In this document: piece after piece, positions 1-8,806 of the stretch
How positions within the stretch are numbered: position 1 is the stretch's first letter
Layout: each line of letters starts with the position of its first letter
DNA from: [Mycobacterium] fortunisiensis
GTDB lineage: Bacteria; Actinomycetota; Actinomycetes; Mycobacteriales; Mycobacteriaceae
Direction of reading: 5' to 3'
DNA: 44,432 bases
Assembly: GCF_019050325.1 (NCBI RefSeq)
Contig: NZ_VOMB01000011.1
Location: 1-44,432 of the forward strand
The notes under the pieces: model-generated
What the model was told of the DNA's origin: nothing
The model's input: only the letters and a program-made list of their open reading frames with translations
Databases searched by the model: none
Made by a program: the position numbers and the translations under genes

Positions 1-71
1 CCTTCTCGGCGGAGCCACACGGATGGGGAATTTCGATGAGCGTCAGTGGGGAATTTCAGTGAGCGCGGTCA
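1..71. mobile_element. right-end fragment of an IS21-like element
   Basis: Two copies of a 19-bp unit, TGGGGAATTTCGATGAGCG at 24-42 and TGGGGAATTTCAGTGAGCG at 47-65, lie 23 bp apart and differ at two positions. Elements of the IS21 family carry multiple short terminal repeats of this kind and end in CA. The phoU-like reading frame becomes recognisable at about position 74, so the border is placed after the CA at 70-71. No transposase gene is visible because the window begins here. The family assignment rests on the repeat architecture and on remembered mycobacterial IS21 ends, so it is an inference. Confidence 0.55.
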
Positions 72-517
72 CGGTCGCCAGCGAGTTGCGGACCGTGGTC
101 GGGTCGATGCACATCGCCGCCGACCTCGACCGGATGGGCGCACTGGCCGTGCACGTCGCCGACATCTCCCGGTTGCGTCACCCCGACTGCGCCCTGCCCG
201 ACGAGGTGCGGGCCAGCTTCGCGGCGATGGGGTCACAGGCCGTGCGGTTGGCGCAGACCGCGCAGGAGGTGCTGGTTTCGCGTGACCCCGACGCCGCGGC
301 GCGCTTGCGGGACGAGGACGACGCCGTCGATGCCGAACACCGCCACCTGTTCACGTTGCTGTTGGACCGGCACTGGGACGACGGGGTGTGTTCGGCTGTG
401 GACGTCGCTTTGTTGGGCCGCTATTACGAGCGGTTCGCCGACCATGCCGTCGAGATCGGCAAGCGGGTGATCTTCGAGGCGACCGGCGGGCGTCCATTGC
501 ACAAGAAGCTGGCCTGA
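72..517 (+). pseudogene. phoU: 5'-truncated phosphate-signalling regulator PhoU (PhoY2-like)
   Basis: The encoded ~145 residues match the C-terminal two thirds of mycobacterial PhoU/PhoY proteins. They include the conserved stretches SELRTVVGSMHIAADLDRMG and GRYYERFADHAVEIGKRVIF, the metal-binding helix of the second three-helix repeat. PhoU proteins are normally about 220 residues and restrain the SenX3-RegX3 phosphate response together with the Pst transporter. Here the first ~70 residues, one of the two three-helix bundles, are missing and replaced by insertion-sequence DNA. An ATG at 23 or a GTG at 59 inside the element is in frame, so a shortened protein could still be made, but it would lack a full PhoU fold. 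Confidence 0.8.
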
Positions 518-535
518 GCTCTCCGGCCCGTTCGG

Positions 536-1417
536 TCAGCCCGCGCTGATCACCCGGCTGGGCTCGCCGTGCACATCGACGGGAATGTCACCGGCCAGGG
601 TGACGCGGTGCATGACCCGGCGCTGGTCGTCGTAATCGTCGACGGCCCGGTGCTGTGTGGCCCGGTTGTCCCAGATGGCGACGTCACCAGGGCTCCAGCT
701 CCAGCGAACAGTGTTCTCCGGCATGGTGATTCGTCGCTGCAGCAGTTCCAGCAGGGTGGCTGACTCATGGTTGTCCAGGCCGACGAAGCCGCGGGTGAAG
801 TCACCGGCCACCAGCGTGCGCTCACCGGTCTCCGGGTGGACCCGCACGACCGGGTGTTCGGTGCGGAAGTCGGGCTTCTCGAAGGCCGATCGCATCTGTT
901 GCTGCTCGGCGGACAGGGCCGAGGCGGCGACGGCGGCGTAGTCGAACCGGTTGCTGTGCACGGCCCGCAGATTCTCGGTGAGGTGTTTGAGGGGTGCGGG
1001 CAACCGGTCGTAGGCGGCCGCCGTCGATGCCCACAGTGTCGATCCGCCGTAGGCGGGCAGTGTCACCGCGCGCAGGATCGAGATGGCCGGATAGTCCACC
1101 GCGAACGTGACGTCGGTGTGCCAGCGGGTGGCCTTGGCGTAGTCGGAATCCAGCGGGGTGATGATCGGGGCGTCCTCTTGTTTGAGGGCGTGGTGGCCGA
1201 CGGGCTTGCCCAGCAGACGCGCGAAGGCGTGCTGCGCTTCGTCGGTGAGGTGATGCTGATCGCCGAAGAAGATCACCTTGTGTTCCAGCAGCGCGCGCCG
1301 GATCTCGGCGACGGTGGCCTCAGCGAGGTCGCCGCCCAGTTTCACCCCGTCGATGCGGGCGCCGATCCGGCTGCCGAGTTTCTCGACCGTGAGGTCAGTG
1401 CTGGTGGGAGCGGTCAT
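536..1417 (-). CDS. alpha-ketoglutarate-dependent sulfate ester dioxygenase (TauD/TfdA family, Rv3406-like)
   Basis: The 293-residue protein closely resembles M. tuberculosis Rv3406, a non-haem iron dioxygenase that oxidatively cleaves alkyl sulfates to aldehyde and sulfate using 2-oxoglutarate and O2, which supplies sulfur. The facial triad is visible: His100 and Asp102 in RWHTDVTF and His256 in NRATQHRAV. Arginines for 2-oxoglutarate binding follow in [12 protein letters not shown]. An AAAGGA ribosome site precedes the ATG at 1417. The gene is divergent from a TetR regulator, with a palindrome in the shared intergenic region, so substrate-responsive derepression is likely. Substrate range within the family cannot be read from sequence; the assignment to the family is secure. 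Confidence 0.92.
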   Translation of the reverse strand: MTAPTSTDLTVEKLGSRIGARIDGVKLGGDLAEATVAEIRRALLEHKVIFFGDQHHLTDEAQHAFARLLGKPVGHHALKQEDAPIITPLDSDYAKATRWHTDVTFAVDYPAISILRAVTLPAYGGSTLWASTAAAYDRLPAPLKHLTENLRAVHSNRFDYAAVAASALSAEQQQMRSAFEKPDFRTEHPVVRVHPETGERTLVAGDFTRGFVGLDNHESATLLELLQRRITMPENTVRWSWSPGDVAIWDNRATQHRAVDDYDDQRRVMHRVTLAGDIPVDVHGEPSRVISAG

Positions 1418-1446
1418 CGGGATGTCCTTTTCGCTGGTGGGAACCT

Positions 1447-1466
1447 ATGTAGTCAAACGACTACAT
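1447..1466. promoter_or_regulatory. palindromic operator between dioxygenase and tetR genes
   Basis: ATGTAGTC (1447-1454) and GACTACAT (1459-1466) form a perfect 8-bp inverted repeat with a 4-bp spacer. It lies just upstream of the TAGTGT -10 (1479-1484) of the tetR gene and over the probable promoter of the dioxygenase gene. A further GACTAC half-site lies at 1493-1498, inside the tetR start region. This is the layout of an autoregulated TetR repressor that controls its divergent neighbour. Confidence 0.75.
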
Positions 1467-1490
1467 GTGCATGTGGGCTAGTGTAACCGC

Positions 1491-2081
1491 ATGACTACAC
1501 CCACGCCGCCGGCCAAGGTCGGCTCCGGCCCGGTGGGCCGCGGTGAGGTGGTGGCGGCAGCGTTGGCCGCGGCGGCCGAACTGTTCGCCGAACGCGGTGT
1601 CGCGGCCACGTCGATCCGCGACATCGCGGCCCGCTCCAACGTCAACCACGGGCTGATCTACCGGCACTTCGGCACGAAGGAGCAATTGGTCGGCGCCGTC
1701 CTCGAGCACCTCGGCGGCCGGCTCACTGCGCTGCTCGACGGCGACGGTCCGGTCGACGAAATCGACCAGAACATGGACCGGCACACGCGTGTGATGGCCC
1801 GGGCGCTGCTCGACGGCTACCCGATCGGCCAACTGCAGACCCGATTCCCCGGGGTGACCCGGTTGCTCGACGAGGTGCTACCGCAATTCGGCGACGAACG
1901 AGAGGGGCGGCTGGCCGTCGCCAATGCCGTTGCACTGCAATTGGGTTGGCAGTTGTTCCAATCGTTCCTGACATCGGCGACCGGGCTCGACCCGATCGGC
2001 GACGACGAGGTACGCGCCGCGGTCGGCACCGAGATCGCGCGGATCCTGCGCCCCGGTGCCGCCGCGGATCGGCCGGATTAG
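1491..2081 (+). CDS. TetR family transcriptional regulator (Rv3405c-like)
   Basis: The protein has 196 residues with a TetR_N helix-turn-helix at roughly residues 20-66 (ELFAERGVAATSIRDIAARS, then LIYRHFGTKEQLV) and a variable ligand-binding C-terminus. It is the likely repressor of the divergent sulfate-ester dioxygenase, as in the Rv3405c/Rv3406 pair. The ATG at 1491 sits exactly 6 nt after a TAGTGT -10 hexamer, which points to a leaderless transcript. The stop codon abuts the stop of the convergent catalase gene without any spacer. The ligand is unknown. Confidence 0.9.
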   Translation: MTTPTPPAKVGSGPVGRGEVVAAALAAAAELFAERGVAATSIRDIAARSNVNHGLIYRHFGTKEQLVGAVLEHLGGRLTALLDGDGPVDEIDQNMDRHTRVMARALLDGYPIGQLQTRFPGVTRLLDEVLPQFGDEREGRLAVANAVALQLGWQLFQSFLTSATGLDPIGDDEVRAAVGTEIARILRPGAAADRPD

Positions 2082-3536
2082 TCAGCCGCCGTTGCGGACC
2101 GCCGACTCCACCTTCTCGCCGAGCTGTTTGTCGACGTTCTTCCAGTACTCGAAGGCCCGCTCCAGGACCTGCTCGGAGACGCCCTTCGACAGGTGCCCGG
2201 CGATGTTGGAGACCAGCCGGGCCCGCGCCGCGTCATCGAGCACGTCGCGCACCATCGTCCCGGCCTGCCCCCAGTCGTCGTCCTCGGCGTGCAGGCTGTA
2301 GGCGGCGCGCACCATGTCACCGTCGGCATGCCACAGCGATTCGCCGGTGAGCGCCGGATCGGCCTTCGGGCCACCGTACGAATTCGGGGCGTACACCGGA
2401 TCGGTCACGTTCTTGATCCGCATCGCGCCGTCCTTCGAGTAGCTGTGCACCTCCACCTTCGGTGAGTTGACGGGGATCTGCTTGTAATTGGTCCCGAGCC
2501 GGTGGCGGTGGGCGTCGGCGTAGGAGAAGTCACGGGCCAACAGCATCTTGTCGGGGCTCAGACCGGTACCGGCCACCCGGTTGTTCGGCTCGAACGCGGC
2601 CTGCTCCATTTCGGTGTGGTAGTCGGTCACGTTGCGGTCCAGCGTCAACGTGCCGACGTCGTGCAGCGGGTAGTCGCCGTGCGGCCACACCTTGGTCAGG
2701 TCGAACGGGTTGAACCGGTAGTCCTTGGCCTCCTCGAACGGCATGATCTGCACCTTCAACGTCCAACTCGGGAAATCTCCCCGCTCGATCGAGTCGTACA
2801 GATCACGCTGGTGGGCGTCGCCGTCGACGCCGGCCATCCGGTCGGCCTCCTCCTGGGTGAGGAAGTCGATGCCCTGGTTGGTGATGAAGTGGTACTTGAC
2901 CCAGAAGATCTCCCCGGCTTTGTTGATCCAGCTGTAGGTGTGGCTGGAGTAGCCGTTCATGTGCCGCCAGTCTTTCGGGATGCCACGGTCACCCATGAGC
3001 CAGGTGACCTGGTGTGCCGATTCGGGCGACAGCGTCCAGAAGTCCCACTGCATGTCGTGATCGCGGGTGTTGTTGTCGCTTCGCCGCTTCTGCGAGCGGA
3101 TGAACTGCTGGAATTTCAACGGGTCACGCATGAAGAACACCGGGGTGTTGTTGCCGACCATGTCGAAGTTGCCCTCGGTGGTGTAGAACTTCGTCGCGAA
3201 CCCGCGCGGGTCACGCCAGGTGTCTGGGCTGCCACGTTCACCCGCCACGGTCGAGAACCGGTTCAGCGTCTCGGTTTTGACGCCCGGCTGGAACACTGCG
3301 GCCTTGGTGTAGGCGCTGACGTCGTGGGTCACCTCGAAGTGACCGAAGGCGCCGCCGCCCTTGGCGTGTGGTTGACGCTCCGGGATGCGCTCCCGGTTGA
3401 ACATCGCCATCTGCTCGATCAGGTAGTGGTCCTGCAGCAGGATCGGGCCGTCCGGACCGATCGTGAGGGAATGCTCGTCGCTGTACACCGGAATCCCGGC
3501 GTCGGTGGTTGTCGGCTTGGGCTGTGTACCGGTCAC
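2082..3536 (-). CDS. katA: monofunctional haem catalase KatA
   Basis: This 484-residue small-subunit (clade 3 size) catalase dismutates H2O2 in the cytoplasm. The distal His57 lies in [16 protein letters not shown], the distal Asn in [12 protein letters not shown], and the proximal haem ligand Tyr339 in [15 protein letters not shown]. The GTG at 3536 is chosen because AAAGGAG precedes it by 7 nt and the product matches the family N-terminus; the open frame extends upstream to 3764 but that part shows no family similarity. On the coding strand TATACC at 3610-3615 is a plausible -10. No furA gene or obvious OxyR site is adjacent. Confidence 0.94.
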   Translation of the reverse strand: MTGTQPKPTTTDAGIPVYSDEHSLTIGPDGPILLQDHYLIEQMAMFNRERIPERQPHAKGGGAFGHFEVTHDVSAYTKAAVFQPGVKTETLNRFSTVAGERGSPDTWRDPRGFATKFYTTEGNFDMVGNNTPVFFMRDPLKFQQFIRSQKRRSDNNTRDHDMQWDFWTLSPESAHQVTWLMGDRGIPKDWRHMNGYSSHTYSWINKAGEIFWVKYHFITNQGIDFLTQEEADRMAGVDGDAHQRDLYDSIERGDFPSWTLKVQIMPFEEAKDYRFNPFDLTKVWPHGDYPLHDVGTLTLDRNVTDYHTEMEQAAFEPNNRVAGTGLSPDKMLLARDFSYADAHRHRLGTNYKQIPVNSPKVEVHSYSKDGAMRIKNVTDPVYAPNSYGGPKADPALTGESLWHADGDMVRAAYSLHAEDDDWGQAGTMVRDVLDDAARARLVSNIAGHLSKGVSEQVLERAFEYWKNVDKQLGEKVESAVRNGG

Positions 3537-3633
3537 CCCGTCGCTCCTTTCTCTGTTCGGCGGGGGCATCTCCGCGCGCGGCAACGCCACCGCCGTGACT
3601 GGTGTGGTCGGTATACCCCGAACCGGGCGCGGG

Positions 3634-3891
3634 CTAACCGATCGGTGGAGTGCTTCCCCCCGGCCCGTAGGGCCCGTTCCGCGGTCCCTGGGTGGGGCCT
3701 GGCGTGGCGCTGATGACCGGCGGCGTTGTCTCGCACGTCGGTGGGCCACCCGGACCGACATCACTGCCCTGGTTCACGCAGTTGGGCCGATCGGCGGATG
3801 CGCCGGGTGCAGCGGTGATGGCGGCCGCGGTCGCCAATCCCGCCATGAGGCCGGCAAACTTCAACGCGTGGTGGTGTCCCGTCAGATCCAT
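3634..3891 (-). CDS. small secreted Pro/Gly-rich protein
   Basis: The 85-residue protein begins [12 protein letters not shown] and carries a signal peptide (hydrophobic [19 protein letters not shown], probable cleavage after ASA at residue 33). The mature ~52-residue peptide is Pro/Gly-rich with two cysteines that could form a disulfide (PNCVNQGSD and PPTCETTPP). A near-perfect AGGAGG lies 6 nt before the ATG. It lies 97 bp upstream of katA on the same strand and might share its transcript. I do not recognise a named family; it resembles the many small exported mycobacterial proteins of unknown role. Confidence 0.72.
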   Translation of the reverse strand: MDLTGHHHALKFAGLMAGLATAAAITAAPGASADRPNCVNQGSDVGPGGPPTCETTPPVISATPGPTQGPRNGPYGPGGSTPPIG

Positions 3892-3992
3892 GATGACCTC
3901 CTGATCTGGTAGGGGAGGTTCCTGTTTGATTGGCTAGCCGGACCGGACCTGGCCTAAACCTGCCGTGGCAGTGCGTGAAAACGTCGGCGACA

Positions 3993-6359
3993 TCAGTGCG
4001 CAGAGCCGCCACGACGACGCGCGGGCTCGCGTCCCGGAGGTTGCGGTGGGGCAGGCAGCAGCGGCTGACGCGGGCTGACCGGGACAGTGGTCGGCGCATT
4101 GGTGTTGAGCGCAAGATCTTCCCCGGCGTGTCGGATGGTGAGCGTGTGGTCAGGTCCGTCGCGCACCGTATAGGTGACCTGTTCGTGCTCGGCCTGGACA
4201 GTTACCCGGAAGTCCTTCCAGCGCAATCGAAATCGCAAGCAGGAGATCCCGTCGGGCAGGTGCGGGTCCAGTGACATGACGCCCTCGTCGTCGCGCAACC
4301 CGCCGAAACCGGCCACCAACGCGGTCCAGGCGCCGGCCAGCGAGGCCATGTGCAGGCCGTCGCGGGTGTTGCGGTGCAGATCGCGCAGGTCGATCAGGGC
4401 GGCCTCATAGGCATAGTCGTGGGCCAGTTCCAGATGCCCGACCTCGGCGCACATCACCGCCTGAGTACACGCCGACAGCGACGAGTCCCGGGTGGTGCGC
4501 CGCTCGTAATAGTCGACGTTGCGGGCTTTCTGTTCCGGGGTGAAAGCGTGGCTCCGCCACTGCATGGCCAGCACCAGGTCCGCCTGCTTGAGCACCTGCG
4601 CCGGGTACAGCCGCACGTACGGTTCGTTCAGCAGCAGGGGATAGGAGGTGTTGTCGGAGAAGTTCCATTCGGCCAGCGTGGTGAACCCCGCGCACTGCGG
4701 GTGCACGCCCAGCTCTTCGTCGTAGGGGATGTGAGCGGCGTCGGCGGCGTCGCGCCAGGCCGCGGTCTGCTCGGTGGTCACCCCCATCGCGTAGGCCGCA
4801 TCAGGATGGCGGGTACACGCGTCGGCGGCGGTCCGCAGGTTGTGCGCGGCCATCAGATTGGTGAACACGTTGTCGCGCACCACGGCGGTGTATTCGTCGG
4901 GGCCGGTGACCCCGTCCAGATGCCAGATCCCGTGGCGGTCATGATGGCCCAGCGACATCCACAGCCGGGCGGTGTCGACCAACACCTCCAGGCCGCACTC
5001 CCGCTCCAGCGAATCATCGCCGGTGACAATGCGATAGCGTTCGAATGCGGCCGCGATGTCGGCGTTGATGTGCCAGGCGGCCGTACCGGCCGGCCAGTAG
5101 GCCGAGCATTCCTCGCCCCGGATGGTGCGCCACGGGAAACTGGCGCCTTCGAGATCGAGCAGGGCCGCGCGTTCCCGGGCCAGCTCCAGCGTGGACGCGC
5201 GCCAGCGCAGGGCATCGGCCGCGGCCTGGGGTTTGGTGTACGTCAGCACCGGCAGCACGTAACCCTCGGTGTCCCAGAAGGCGTGGCCGTCGTAGCCGGT
5301 GCCGGTCAAACCCTTGCCCGCGATGGCGCGACGCTCGGCGCGGGCACTGGCCTGCAGTACGTGGAACAAGCCGAACCGCACCGCCTGCTGGCAGTCCGGA
5401 TCACCCTCGACCTCCACATCGGCGCAGTCCCAGAACTCATCGAGATAGGCGCGTTGCGAGTCCAGCAGCCCCTGCCAGCCGCTGTAGCGCGCCCCGGTGA
5501 TGGCCGCTGTCGCCTGATCGCGCAGGGCCGGACGCGATCTCAGGCTCGACCAGCCGTACGCGAGGTACTTGACGATGCGCAGCTTCTGCCCGGCCCGCAA
5601 CCCACAGATGACGGTGGTCCGGGCCAGGTCGTCGCGGGAGTCGGTGCTGACCTCCACGCGACCCGGAACTTCGACATCGTGATCCATCGCGGCCGCCATC
5701 ATCAGGCCGCTGCCGAGCGTGCGGTGCACCAGAAGTGCTCCGCTGTCGGTGTTCTCGTGGTGCACGGCGTGCAGGGCGTGGGTCAGGACGGCCGAGACCC
5801 GTGGGTCTGCCGACGTCTCGGGTTGATCCTCGTTGGTGACGAGCTCGGATTGCACTGTCACGCGGACGAATTCGTCGATTGCCTCGACGATGTATTCGAT
5901 GGCGGCAACCCCGCGGTGGGCGAAGGACACCAGCCGGGTCGAGCGCACCTTGACCTGTTTTCCGGCCGGGGAGCGCCAGTGCGCACTGCGGTGCAGGGTC
6001 CCGGCACGCAGGTCCAGCGTGCGTTCGTGGTCGATGAGCTCGCCGTAGCGCACATCGAACGGTTCGTCGTCGACCAGCAGCCGCAGCAGTTTGCCGTTGG
6101 TGACGTCGACGACCGTCTGGCCGGCCTCGGGATAGCCGAAACCGGCTTCTGCGTAGGGAAGTGGGCGCACTTCGAAGAACCCGGCCAGGTACGTCCCGGG
6201 CAGGCCGTACGGCTCACCCTCGTCGAGGTTGCCGCGCAGCCCGATGTGACCGTTGGACAACGCGAACAGCGATTCGGACTGCGCCAGCAGGTTGAGGTCC
6301 AACCGGGTCTCGCGCACCTGCCACGGTTCCACCGGGTACGCCTCGTGGGTGATCATCAT
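3993..6359 (-). CDS. glycoside hydrolase family 65 protein (disaccharide phosphorylase-like, Rv3401-like)
   Basis: The 788-residue protein has the GH65 layout: an N-terminal beta-sandwich, an (alpha/alpha)6 barrel with HAFWDTEGYVLPVL, and the general acid Glu489 in GVTGPDEYTAVV. GH65 inverting phosphorylases cleave alpha-glucosides such as maltose, trehalose or kojibiose with phosphate, giving beta-glucose-1-phosphate; a few members are hydrolases. The gene starts 3 bp after the stop of a beta-phosphoglucomutase-like gene, which would convert that product to glucose-6-phosphate. This favours a phosphorylase in trehalose/maltose recycling, but the substrate is not determined by sequence. The C-terminal ~25 residues are Pro/Arg-rich and probably disordered. 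Confidence 0.9.
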   Translation of the reverse strand: MMITHEAYPVEPWQVRETRLDLNLLAQSESLFALSNGHIGLRGNLDEGEPYGLPGTYLAGFFEVRPLPYAEAGFGYPEAGQTVVDVTNGKLLRLLVDDEPFDVRYGELIDHERTLDLRAGTLHRSAHWRSPAGKQVKVRSTRLVSFAHRGVAAIEYIVEAIDEFVRVTVQSELVTNEDQPETSADPRVSAVLTHALHAVHHENTDSGALLVHRTLGSGLMMAAAMDHDVEVPGRVEVSTDSRDDLARTTVICGLRAGQKLRIVKYLAYGWSSLRSRPALRDQATAAITGARYSGWQGLLDSQRAYLDEFWDCADVEVEGDPDCQQAVRFGLFHVLQASARAERRAIAGKGLTGTGYDGHAFWDTEGYVLPVLTYTKPQAAADALRWRASTLELARERAALLDLEGASFPWRTIRGEECSAYWPAGTAAWHINADIAAAFERYRIVTGDDSLERECGLEVLVDTARLWMSLGHHDRHGIWHLDGVTGPDEYTAVVRDNVFTNLMAAHNLRTAADACTRHPDAAYAMGVTTEQTAAWRDAADAAHIPYDEELGVHPQCAGFTTLAEWNFSDNTSYPLLLNEPYVRLYPAQVLKQADLVLAMQWRSHAFTPEQKARNVDYYERRTTRDSSLSACTQAVMCAEVGHLELAHDYAYEAALIDLRDLHRNTRDGLHMASLAGAWTALVAGFGGLRDDEGVMSLDPHLPDGISCLRFRLRWKDFRVTVQAEHEQVTYTVRDGPDHTLTIRHAGEDLALNTNAPTTVPVSPRQPLLPAPPQPPGREPARRRGGSAH

Positions 6360-6362
6360 GCG

Positions 6363-7139
6363 CTACATCAACTCCGCCAGGTCGGTGACCACCACGTCGG
6401 CGCCGTCGCGGCGCAGTTGCTCGGCCTGCCCGACCCGGTCCACCCCGACCACGAAACCGAACTTCCCGGCCCGGCCCGCGGCGACCCCGGCCAGTGCGTC
6501 CTCGAACACCGCGGCGTGCGCGGGCGAGACGCCGAGGAGTGCGGCCGCGCGCAGGAAGCTGTCCGGGGCCGGTTTGCCGGTGATGTGTTCTTTGCGCATC
6601 GTGACTCCGTCCACCCGTTGTTCGATGAATCTGTCCAAGCCGGTGATCCTCAGTACCTCCTCGGTATTGGCGCTGGAGGACACCACGGCCCGGCGCAGCC
6701 CGGCGTCGGCGGCCGCCTGCAGATAGCGTCGTGAGCCGTCGAACACCTGGACCCCGTCCTTCTGCAGGGTTTCGTGGAAGGCCGCGTTTTTGCGGTTGCC
6801 CAGCGCCTCGATGTCTTCCTCGGGCAGCTCGATCTCGCGGCTGGTCAGAAACGACCGGACCCCGTCCTCGCGGCGTTTGCCGTCGACATAGCGCAGATAG
6901 TCGTCGTCGATGTCGAACGCGACGAACGGCTCACCCGTGCGCTCGGCCCGCTGCCGCAGGTAGTCGTCGAACATGGCCTTCCAGGCCTTCTTGTGCACGC
7001 TGGCGGTATCAGTCAACACCCCATCGAGGTCGAACAGGCACGCGGTGATCTGCTCAGGGAGTCCGAGCACAGCGTCCTCGCTTTCGCCGACGTCTCCTCC
7101 ATCATGCGTAATCGGCGTCAGAGTGGTGGGATCAAACAC
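6363..7139 (-). CDS. HAD-superfamily beta-phosphoglucomutase-like enzyme (Rv3400-like)
   Basis: All HAD motifs of the beta-phosphoglucomutase subgroup are present: nucleophile and acid/base Asp in [12 protein letters not shown], the Ser/Thr motif VVSSSANT, Lys in [10 protein letters not shown] and the metal aspartate in VFEDALAGV. It should interconvert beta-glucose-1-phosphate and glucose-6-phosphate. It is the first gene of a two-gene operon with the GH65 enzyme (3-bp gap). The start is uncertain: homology begins near LGLPEQ, so GTG at 7139 or GTG at 7070 (GAGGA upstream) are better candidates than the longest frame reaching 7226, which runs into the guaA promoter. Confidence 0.85.
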   Translation of the reverse strand: MFDPTTLTPITHDGGDVGESEDAVLGLPEQITACLFDLDGVLTDTASVHKKAWKAMFDDYLRQRAERTGEPFVAFDIDDDYLRYVDGKRREDGVRSFLTSREIELPEEDIEALGNRKNAAFHETLQKDGVQVFDGSRRYLQAAADAGLRRAVVSSSANTEEVLRITGLDRFIEQRVDGVTMRKEHITGKPAPDSFLRAAALLGVSPAHAAVFEDALAGVAAGRAGKFGFVVGVDRVGQAEQLRRDGADVVVTDLAELM

Positions 7140-7226
7140 GGCTTCGGCAATGACTTTCTCGCAGCATTCGGATCGGTGCCACCGACTGTGGTTTCCGCCG
7201 CGTCGAGCACTGGCTGACCTGCCCAT

Positions 7227-7232
7227 TAGACT
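7227..7232 (+). promoter_or_regulatory. -10 element of guaA (leaderless)
   Basis: TAGACT lies 6 nt before the in-frame GTG at 7239 and directly abuts another GTG at 7233. The -10 to start spacing equals that of the tetR, dnaE2 and nitroreductase genes in this window. This supports a leaderless transcript and initiation at 7239. Confidence 0.55.
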
Positions 7233-7238
7233 GTGGCG

Positions 7239-8792
7239 GTGGCTTCACCATCTCCCCGTCCCGTCCTCGTCGTCGACTTCGGCGCGCAGTACGCCCAGCT
7301 GATCGCGCGCCGGGTCCGCGAGGCGCGGGTGTTTTCCGAGGTCATCCCGCACACCGCCACGGTCGAGGAGATCAAGGACAGGGATCCGCAGGCCATCGTG
7401 CTCTCGGGCGGCCCGGCCAGTGTGTATGCCGAAGGCGCGCCGCGGCTGGACCCGGCGCTGTTCGATCTGGATGTTCCGGTGTTCGGCATCTGCTACGGCT
7501 TCCAGGCCATGGCCCAGGCGCTCGGTGGCACCGTCGAACACACCGGGACCAGCGAGTACGGCCGTACCGAGGTCAACGTCACCGGTGGCGACCTGCACTC
7601 CGACCTGCCGGCCCACCAACCGGTGTGGATGAGCCACGGCGACGCGGTAACCGCCGCACCGGAGGGATTCGAGGTGGTCGCCTCCAGCGCCGGCGCCCCG
7701 GTCGCGGGCTTCGAGAACCGGGCCCGCCGCCTGGCCGGTGTGCAGTACCACCCCGAGGTGTTGCATTCCCCGCACGGCCAGCAGGTGCTGAGCCGGTTCC
7801 TGCACGAGTTCGCCGGCATCGGTGCGACGTGGACCCCGGCCAACATCGCCGACCAGTTGATCGAGGCGGTCCGCGCCCAGATCGGTGACGGCCAGGCCAT
7901 CTGCGGCCTGTCCGGCGGTGTCGATTCCGCGGTGGCCGCCGCGCTGGTGCAACGTGCCATCGGCGACCGGCTCACGTGTGTGTTCGTCGACCACGGTCTG
8001 CTGCGGGCGGGGGAGCGGGCCCAGGTGCAGCGCGACTTCGTCGCCGCCACCGGCGCCAAGCTGGTGACCGTCGACGTCGCCGACCGCTTCCTGGAGGCGC
8101 TGACCGGGGTGACCAACCCGGAAGGTAAGCGCAAGATCATCGGCCGCGAGTTCATCCGTGCCTTCGAGGGTGCGGTGCGCGACACCCTCAGCGAGGCGGA
8201 CATCGAGTACCTGGTGCAGGGCACGCTGTACCCCGACGTGGTGGAATCCGGCGGCGGCACCGGCACGGCCAACATCAAGAGCCATCACAACGTCGGCGGG
8301 CTGCCCGACGACCTCAAGTTCAAACTGGTCGAGCCGCTGCGGCTGCTGTTCAAGGACGAGGTGCGCGCGGTGGGCCGCGAACTCGGCCTGCCCGAGGAAA
8401 TCGTTGCCCGCCAACCCTTCCCGGGACCGGGCTTGGGCATCCGCATCGTCGGTGAGGTGACCGCAGATCGGCTCGACACGTTGCGCCGGGCCGACGCGAT
8501 CGCCCGTGAGGAACTCACTGCCGCCGGTCTGGATCAACAGATCTGGCAGTGCCCGGTGGTATTGCTGGCCGACGTGCGTTCGGTGGGCGTACAGGGCGAC
8601 GGACGCACCTACGGCCACCCGATCGTGCTGCGGCCGGTGTCCAGTGAAGACGCCATGACCGCGGACTGGACCCGAGTGCCTTACGAAGTGCTGGAACGGA
8701 TTTCGACGCGGATCACCAACGAGGTGCCCGAGGTCAACCGGGTGGTGCTGGATGTCACCAGCAAGCCGCCGGGCACCATCGAGTGGGAGTGA
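7239..8792 (+). CDS. guaA: GMP synthase (glutamine-hydrolysing)
   Basis: The protein converts XMP to GMP with ATP and glutamine. The N-terminal class I glutamine amidotransferase domain (about residues 8-190) shows the nucleophile Cys in [10 protein letters not shown] and the His/Glu pair in VQYHPEV. The ATP pyrophosphatase domain has the PP-loop [11 protein letters not shown]. The C-terminal dimerisation domain ends [12 protein letters not shown], as in all bacterial GuaA. Length (517 aa) is normal. GTG at 7239 is preferred over GTG at 7233 because the latter directly touches the -10 hexamer. It is convergent with the next gene, only 14 bp away. Confidence 0.97.
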   Translation: MASPSPRPVLVVDFGAQYAQLIARRVREARVFSEVIPHTATVEEIKDRDPQAIVLSGGPASVYAEGAPRLDPALFDLDVPVFGICYGFQAMAQALGGTVEHTGTSEYGRTEVNVTGGDLHSDLPAHQPVWMSHGDAVTAAPEGFEVVASSAGAPVAGFENRARRLAGVQYHPEVLHSPHGQQVLSRFLHEFAGIGATWTPANIADQLIEAVRAQIGDGQAICGLSGGVDSAVAAALVQRAIGDRLTCVFVDHGLLRAGERAQVQRDFVAATGAKLVTVDVADRFLEALTGVTNPEGKRKIIGREFIRAFEGAVRDTLSEADIEYLVQGTLYPDVVESGGGTGTANIKSHHNVGGLPDDLKFKLVEPLRLLFKDEVRAVGRELGLPEEIVARQPFPGPGLGIRIVGEVTADRLDTLRRADAIAREELTAAGLDQQIWQCPVVLLADVRSVGVQGDGRTYGHPIVLRPVSSEDAMTADWTRVPYEVLERISTRITNEVPEVNRVVLDVTSKPPGTIEWE

Positions 8793-8806
8793 TCAGCGCC
8801 CCGGAC

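Noticed and set aside
3537..3764. 76-residue N-terminal extension of katA
   Set aside because: Arg/Pro-rich, unlike any catalase N-terminus, and GTG 3536 has an AAAGGAG site.
4350..6734. 794-codon open frame on the plus strand opposite the GH65 gene
   Set aside because: It lies antisense to a gene with full family motifs, has Gly/Arg/Val/His composition typical of reversed GC-rich codons and no recognisable domain.
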